Assembly: GCA_026785985.1 (NCBI GenBank)
Contig: JAJAYX010000593.1
Location: 1-5,777, forward strand
Length of the DNA: 5,777 nt
Origin: Rudanella sp.
GTDB lineage: Bacteria; Bacteroidota; Bacteroidia; Cytophagales; Spirosomataceae
Reading direction: 5' to 3'
In this document: in pieces, positions 1-5,777 of the stretch
Numbering within the stretch: the first letter of the stretch is position 1
Layout of the letters: every line of letters begins with the position of its first letter
The notes under the pieces: model-generated
Databases searched by the model: none
The model's input: the letters and a program-made list of their open reading frames with translations, nothing else
Told to the model about the DNA's origin: nothing
Position numbers and translations under genes: made by a program

Positions 1-468
1 GTTATTCAACATTCGTTTACCAATGGAAGTGTGCTGATGATTTTAGGAAGTTTAGTGATTGGATTAATTGCAGATACCAAACAAGCCGAAGGAATAAAGC
101 CATTTACAACCGACATCTTCAAAGGGTTTCTTGCCATTTTTTTATTAGAAATGGGAATTGTAACTGCAAAAAGATTTTCTGCATTTAAAAAGTATGGTTG
201 GTTCGCTTCGTTGTTTGCTATCATCATTCCTACTGTCAACGGATGCCTTGTAGCGTTCGCAAGTCAATATGTAACGCATGAAGTAGGCAACCGATTTGTT
301 TTTGCCATACTTGCTGCAAGTGCATCTTACATTGCAGTGCCAGCCGCTATGCGTTTAGCTGCACCTAAAGCTGATCCGGGGCTTTATATACCAATGGCAT
401 TAGGAGTAACTTTTCCGTTCAACATTACCATTGGAATGCCCTTGTATTTTATCATTATTAGTTTTTAA
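1..468 (+). CDS. SbtA-type sodium-dependent bicarbonate permease, C-terminal part (5' end outside window)
   Basis: The frame is open from base 1 to the TAA at 466-468, giving 155 visible residues; the real start lies upstream of the window. A GTG at 31 could be read as a start, but the homology-like sequence continues ahead of it, so I treat the gene as cut by the edge. The protein is strongly hydrophobic, with about five membrane segments (roughly visible residues 10-24, 40-55, 65-88, 98-120 and 130-153). Family-like signatures are FKGFLAIFLLEMGIVTA, AASASYIAVPAAMRLA and GVTFPFNITIGMPLY, which I recognise from the SbtA/DUF897 (Sbt_1) family. Members import bicarbonate with sodium across the inner membrane in cyanobacteria; in non-photosynthetic bacteria the substrate is less certain. 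No SbtB/PII-like partner gene follows. Base composition is low in GC (24 of 60 in row 61-120), unlike ligA further right. Confidence 0.85.
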   Translation, partial: VIQHSFTNGSVLMILGSLVIGLIADTKQAEGIKPFTTDIFKGFLAIFLLEMGIVTAKRFSAFKKYGWFASLFAIIIPTVNGCLVAFASQYVTHEVGNRFVFAILAASASYIAVPAAMRLAAPKADPGLYIPMALGVTFPFNITIGMPLYFIIISF

Positions 469-494
469 GGATGAAGCAAACTACTATAAAAATC

Positions 495-512
495 AGGGCT
501 TTCTTATAAAAA
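495..512 (+). repeat. Left terminal inverted repeat of MITE-like element
   Basis: AGGGCTTTCTTATAAAAA pairs with the arm at 588-605. One base, T505 against G595, is a wobble instead of a Watson-Crick pair. The arm is preceded by a single unpaired C (494) and then the 11-bp direct repeat. Confidence 0.8.
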
Positions 513-587
513 CTTCTAACCCTGAAAGGGTGTCATTTTTATGGAAACTTATCAACCTTCTTCTATAATCATTTCATGCCTTCGGCA

Positions 588-605
588 TTTTTATGAGAAA
601 GCCCT
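588..605 (-). repeat. Right terminal inverted repeat of MITE-like element
   Basis: TTTTTATGAGAAAGCCCT is the partner of 495-512. It directly abuts the second copy of ACTATAAAAAT at 606-616. Its first base, T588, also closes the internal ATGCC-TTC-GGCAT hairpin, so in RNA the long stem and that hairpin are nearly stacked. Confidence 0.8.
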
Positions 606-616
606 ACTATAAAAAT

Positions 617-715
617 ATAATCTAAACAGCTATAGTTTTCACCAACGATTATTCTTTAATTGTTTTTCCCCAACGCCTTCCAATTCAATATGACACAACA
701 TCATAATTTAGGTAG
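617..715. other. AT-rich intergenic stretch, nothing recognised
   Basis: The row 601-660 has only 16 G or C in 60 bases. I see no frame of useful length on either strand, no tRNA-like cloverleaf and no strong hairpin. Two very short open stretches exist, one per strand, but neither has support. Confidence 0.5.
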
Positions 716-974
716 TCTATTCTACTGCATGACATTGTGACAAGACATTTAAGGGCAGCACATAACCTGGTATTGGCAAAAAAGGGGCGGATGGAAGTAA
801 TTGAACTTTCAGAATTCTATTGTAATTTTGTGCTAAAACCGGGCTGACGTAACTTTAATTCCCCAACTGCACAAAGCGCTATCGTTGGCTGAAACCGTAC
901 AGCAAGTAAAATCATTATCAGGAGTTTTATTAGACCTGACAGGACTGCGTGAACAACAGAACAACAATTTATAA
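716..974 (+). pseudogene. Possible remnant of a small unrecognised gene, broken by a one-base frameshift
   Basis: One frame is open from 716, with an ATG at 791 preceded by an AAGGGGCGG stretch that could act as a ribosome site, and ends at TGA 845-847. The next frame is open from 837 to TAA 972-974. Dropping one G of the run 841-843 joins them into a 60-residue protein reading MEVIELSEFYCNFVLKP, then ADVTLIPQLHKALSLAETVQ and a further 23 residues ending in REQQNNNL. The second part has the regular hydrophobic/polar spacing of helical protein and no low-complexity bias, which is why I think it was coding. I do not recognise the family. It could instead be chance open sequence, or a longer gene eroded upstream. 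Confidence 0.3.
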
Positions 975-1046
975 GCCCTAACCAACATTCAATTTTTTTT
1001 ACGGTAAAATATATATGCTAACAAACGTAAACAACATACTGTCATA

Positions 1047-1378
1047 ATGAACCGCATAAATACGGGCGTTGATTTCTATTTCAATAAAGCCAAAAAGTGG
1101 CAGAAAGAACTGACATTGAGAACGATCATTCTCGATTGTCTGCTGACCGAAGAATTGAAGTGGGGGGTATCCTGCTATACGTTTCTGCAGAGCAACTTCC
1201 TGCGTTGAAAACGGCTTTTGAAGTCCTGATACCGGGACGGCAAAGAGCCAACCTTCTTTATTTTTCAGTCCCCAAACGAGCCAAAACCTGCGAGTTGAGG
1301 GTTGAAAAATGCGTGCAACCAATTCTCAATGGTAAGGGGTTAAGTGATCAACAACCATTGATGGAGCAGCAATTTTAG
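1047..1378 (+). pseudogene. YdeI/DUF1801-family protein, pseudogene with internal deletion and frame change
   Basis: ATG at 1047 opens a frame whose protein begins MNRINTGVDFYFNKAKKWQK and continues to KWGVSCYTFLQSN, the typical N-terminal half of the DUF1801 domain in YdeI/OmpD-associated proteins. It meets a TGA at 1206-1208. From about 1187 a different frame takes over with QLPALKTAFEVLIPGRQRAN, then KTCELRVEKCVQPILNGKGL, the typical C-terminal end of the same family, and stops at TAG 1376-1378. Intact members, as I remember them, are about 190-200 residues; here about 50 plus 63 remain, so roughly 80-90 residues of the middle are missing at a junction near 1180-1195. The family is annotated as bacteriocin-protection or YdeI-like, with unclear biochemistry. 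The last 4 bases overlap the convergent amylase gene. Confidence 0.75.
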
Positions 1379-2796
1379 TTCGTATATACCCGGTACTCCC
1401 AGGGTTTCAGCGTGACGCTCAGACCCGGCTTAAGTTCGGACGACGAGCGGGTAAATATTTCCAGAAACGTACCCTCATACCCGGCTCCTGCGAGTTGGGT
1501 GGTGACGGGCCGGTTGGAGAGGTTCAGTATAACCGTGACCCGATCGTTGTCTTTTTGCCGATAAAAGGCATAAACCTGGTCATCGCTCCCCGTCGGAATC
1601 TTGATGGCTTTACCCCCTGCCAGGCCATTCCAGAGTGCCCGGTTGCGGTGTTTCAGCGTCAGCAGCGATTTGAAAAAGTCAGTTTTGGCATAGGTTCCCC
1701 AGGCAATGGAGTCCTTCTCGAAAAACGCCAGTCGTTTGTTCAGATTCGACTCCATCCCATTATACACCAGCGGCATTCCTTCGAGCGTGCTGCTCAATAC
1801 GATAAACGCATCGGCTCCGTCTTTGAACGACTCATTCAGCGTTCCATTCCAGGTGTTCTCATCGTGATTTTGGGTGAACTCCATCTGGTAGTACCAGGCC
1901 GGGAACCGTTGCCGGTTCAGCGTCACCATTGAGTCGATTACGGTGGCTGGTTTGGCTCCCTGAGCAACCGCTTTCATCACGGTGTGCATGCCCCAGCCGT
2001 AGGTCATGTTGAAGCAACTTTTGAAGTGGTCTGGCTCCGCTTCCCATTCCGAGAGCATAAACACAGTTTTGACTTTATCTAAAGCCGGGCGAAGTTGCGC
2101 CCAGAAATCGTTGGGGACAAACCCGGCCACGTCGCAACGAAATCCGTCGATGTCGCACTCCCGTAACCAGTATGACATGGCTTCGATCATCGCTTTGCGC
2201 ATATCGGGGTTGTCGTAATTGAGGTCGGCCACATCAGTCCAGTCGGTGGGTTTTCCGTTACCGGGGTCAATGGGGGCGGTCATCTTGCCCTCTATCATCG
2301 TGTAATACTCCGGGTGTTCGGTAATCCATTTATGATCCCAGCCGGTATGGTTGGGTACCCAATCGAGAATAACCTTCAAACCCAGGCCGTGCGCCCGTTT
2401 CACTAATTCCTTAAAATCGTCGATAGTGCCGTAGTTGGGGTTAACGGCTTTATAATCGGCAATAGCATAAGGGCTGCCCAGCGTTCCTTTTTTATTTTTC
2501 TGGCTAATGGGATAAATGGGCATGAACCAGACAATGTCAACGCCCAATTCTTTCAGGCGGGGAAGTTGTTGAGTTACGGCTTTGAAGGTGCCAGCCTGCG
2601 AAAACTGACGGGTATTGACTTCGTAGATCGTTGCGTTTTTGGCCCATTCGGGAGCGGGTGGTGCCTGATCCGTTTGGACAGCGGTAGAATCACTGGTACT
2701 GTTCTGATTATCAGTTTGGTTGTCCTGAGCCTGATTTCGGCAGGCTCCCAATATCAGAAATAGGCTTATGGTACTCGCCAGCAGGGACTTTATCAT
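1375..2796 (-). CDS. GH13 alpha-amylase-family glycoside hydrolase, lipoprotein
   Basis: I chose the ATG at 2796 (473 residues). An in-frame TTG at 2811 would add five residues, but the ATG gives a clean lipoprotein signal: MIKSLLASTISLFLILGAC, with lipobox LGAC and Cys19. A Gln/Asn/Ser/Thr-rich linker follows to about residue 45. The GH13 barrel motifs are in order: DWVPNHTG (145-152, region I), GFRCDVAG with nucleophile Asp222 (region II), LSEWE with acid/base Glu250 (region III) and QNHDENTW with Asp312 (region IV). A beta-rich C-terminal domain fills about 395-473 and ends KPWEYRVYTN. All three catalytic carboxylates are present, so the enzyme should be active on alpha-1,4-glucans or related oligosaccharides at the envelope. 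The exact subfamily is not determinable by eye. It lies 40 bases downstream of rpe on the same strand, so cotranscription is likely; no susC/susD neighbours are visible. Confidence 0.93.
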   Translation of the reverse strand: MIKSLLASTISLFLILGACRNQAQDNQTDNQNSTSDSTAVQTDQAPPAPEWAKNATIYEVNTRQFSQAGTFKAVTQQLPRLKELGVDIVWFMPIYPISQKNKKGTLGSPYAIADYKAVNPNYGTIDDFKELVKRAHGLGLKVILDWVPNHTGWDHKWITEHPEYYTMIEGKMTAPIDPGNGKPTDWTDVADLNYDNPDMRKAMIEAMSYWLRECDIDGFRCDVAGFVPNDFWAQLRPALDKVKTVFMLSEWEAEPDHFKSCFNMTYGWGMHTVMKAVAQGAKPATVIDSMVTLNRQRFPAWYYQMEFTQNHDENTWNGTLNESFKDGADAFIVLSSTLEGMPLVYNGMESNLNKRLAFFEKDSIAWGTYAKTDFFKSLLTLKHRNRALWNGLAGGKAIKIPTGSDDQVYAFYRQKDNDRVTVILNLSNRPVTTQLAGAGYEGTFLEIFTRSSSELKPGLSVTLKPWEYRVYTN

Positions 2797-2836
2797 GTAG
2801 GTTTGTCGCAATATCAGTCTAAAATAAGAACAACTA

Positions 2837-3520
2837 TCAGGCCATTGGTGAAGGTCTTTGTAGGAACGGTCGTTCTTTTAGCTGGCGGATAGCAAGAGCC
2901 GGGTCAGCCGCTTTGAAAACGGAGGTGCCAACTACAAAAACATCGGCGCCAGCCTCGGCGAGTTCGGTGATGGTGTCGAGATCAATCCCTCCGTCCACTT
3001 CAATAAGAGCAGGACTTTGGTATTCGGCCAGCAGTCGGCGCATCTTGCGAACTTTCTGAACCGATGAGCGCACCAGTTTTTGACCCCCAAAACCGGGGTT
3101 TATGGTCATAATCAACACCTGGTCAACGGCATCCAGAATATCTTCGAGAGCCGTAACGGGGGTTTGCAGGTTCAGGGCAACACCCGCGCGGCAACCCAGT
3201 TCACGAATGCGGCTGAGGGTGCGGTGGAGGTGAGTGCAGGCTTCGTAGTGAACCGTGATGGTGGTGGCACCGGCCTGGGCAAACTGCTCCAGGTAACGGT
3301 CAGGTTGCACAATCATCAGGTGAACGTCGAGTGGTTTTTGGGCGTACCGACGAATGGCTTCCAGCACGGGAAAACCAAAGGAGATGTTAGGAACGAACTC
3401 GCCGTCCATAATGTCGATATGCAACCAGTCGGCATCGCTATGGTTGATTATCTCCACGTCGCGTTGCAAATTGGCAAAATCAGCCGCCAGAATAGACGGA
3501 GCAATAATTGGATGGCTCAT
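2837..3520 (-). CDS. rpe: Ribulose-phosphate 3-epimerase
   Basis: This 227-residue protein has the usual length of the family. It interconverts D-ribulose 5-phosphate and D-xylulose 5-phosphate in the cytosolic pentose phosphate pathway. The (beta/alpha)8 barrel signatures are all visible: APSILAADF at the first strand (Ser9), LHIDIMDGEFVPN with metal and catalytic residues His34 and Asp36, LDVHLMI with His67, INPGFGGQ (140-147) in the phosphate-binding loop, and LIEVDGGI with Asp176, the second catalytic acid. The C-terminal strand carries VVGTSVFKA. The ATG at 3520 begins right where family members begin. No Shine-Dalgarno sequence is evident, as is usual in Bacteroidota. It is the first gene of a probable rpe-amylase unit and is divergent from ligA. 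Confidence 0.97.
   Translation of the reverse strand: MSHPIIAPSILAADFANLQRDVEIINHSDADWLHIDIMDGEFVPNISFGFPVLEAIRRYAQKPLDVHLMIVQPDRYLEQFAQAGATTITVHYEACTHLHRTLSRIRELGCRAGVALNLQTPVTALEDILDAVDQVLIMTINPGFGGQKLVRSSVQKVRKMRRLLAEYQSPALIEVDGGIDLDTITELAEAGADVFVVGTSVFKAADPALAIRQLKERPFLQRPSPMA

Positions 3521-5777
<2,257 letters not shown>

Larger units (their letters stand above)
483..616. mobile_element. MITE-like element with terminal inverted repeats and flanking 11-bp direct repeats
   Basis: The core (494-605, 112 bases) is bounded by an 18-bp inverted repeat. The left arm AGGGCTTTCTTATAAAAA (495-512) matches the complement of TTTTTATGAGAAAGCCCT (588-605) at 17 of 18 positions, and the odd pair is a G-U wobble in RNA. 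ACTATAAAAAT occurs directly outside on both sides (483-493 and 606-616), as expected for a target-site duplication. Inside are two 5-bp hairpins with complementary triloops: ACCCT-GAA-AGGGT at 519-531 and ATGCC-TTC-GGCAT at 576-588. No coding frame is present. A non-autonomous transposable element is the best reading. Alternatively it is a structured RNA or terminator of the permease gene, whose stop lies 26 bases upstream. The transposase family that would move it cannot be told from the window. Confidence 0.6.

Noticed and set aside
640..710. Short - strand peptide frame (MMLCHIELEGVGEKQLKNNRW)
   Set aside because: Only about 21 codons, preceded by a stop, in AT-rich sequence with no other coding evidence.
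999..1322. 107-residue open frame on the - strand
   Set aside because: It is antisense to the YdeI-family remnant, whose two ends match that family clearly on the + strand.
1495..1932. 145-residue open frame on the + strand
   Set aside because: It is antisense to the C-terminal half of the GH13 enzyme, with no domain or plausible start context.

Overview
The window looks like chromosomal DNA of a Bacteroidota bacterium, probably of the Cytophagales type (Spirosoma-like genera are a reasonable guess). The reasons are the style of the LigA and YdeI proteins, translation starts without Shine-Dalgarno sequences, a lipoprotein glycosidase, and a Bacteroidota-type TTG / TAnnTTTG promoter match ahead of ligA. 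The taxon is inferred from remembered family features, not from a search.

Left part (1 to about 1380, low GC). The window opens inside a membrane-protein gene on the + strand, the C-terminal half of an SbtA-type sodium-dependent bicarbonate permease, which ends at 468. Just downstream lies a compact element (494-605). It has 18-bp terminal inverted repeats and two small internal hairpins, and is bracketed by 11-bp direct repeats, so it resembles a MITE with a target-site duplication. After it come eroded sequences. One possible small reading frame (716-974) is broken by an apparent one-base frameshift. A YdeI/DUF1801-family gene (1047-1378) has kept its N- and C-terminal ends but lost its middle and its frame.

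Right part (1375-5777, higher GC, densely coding). On the - strand, rpe (ribulose-phosphate 3-epimerase) is followed after 40 bases by a GH13 alpha-amylase-family lipoprotein, so the two may be cotranscribed. The amylase stop overlaps the convergent end of the YdeI pseudogene. Divergent from rpe, across a 216-base intergenic region, starts ligA (NAD+-dependent DNA ligase). It reads off the right edge inside its BRCT domain, with 680 codons visible.

Functionally, rpe serves the pentose phosphate pathway, the amylase handles alpha-glucans at the cell envelope, and ligA is an essential replication/repair gene. They form no single pathway. I found no convincing new multi-gene system. The most distinctive material is the MITE-like element and the decayed genes of the AT-rich left segment, which look like an accessory or eroding stretch next to a conserved block.
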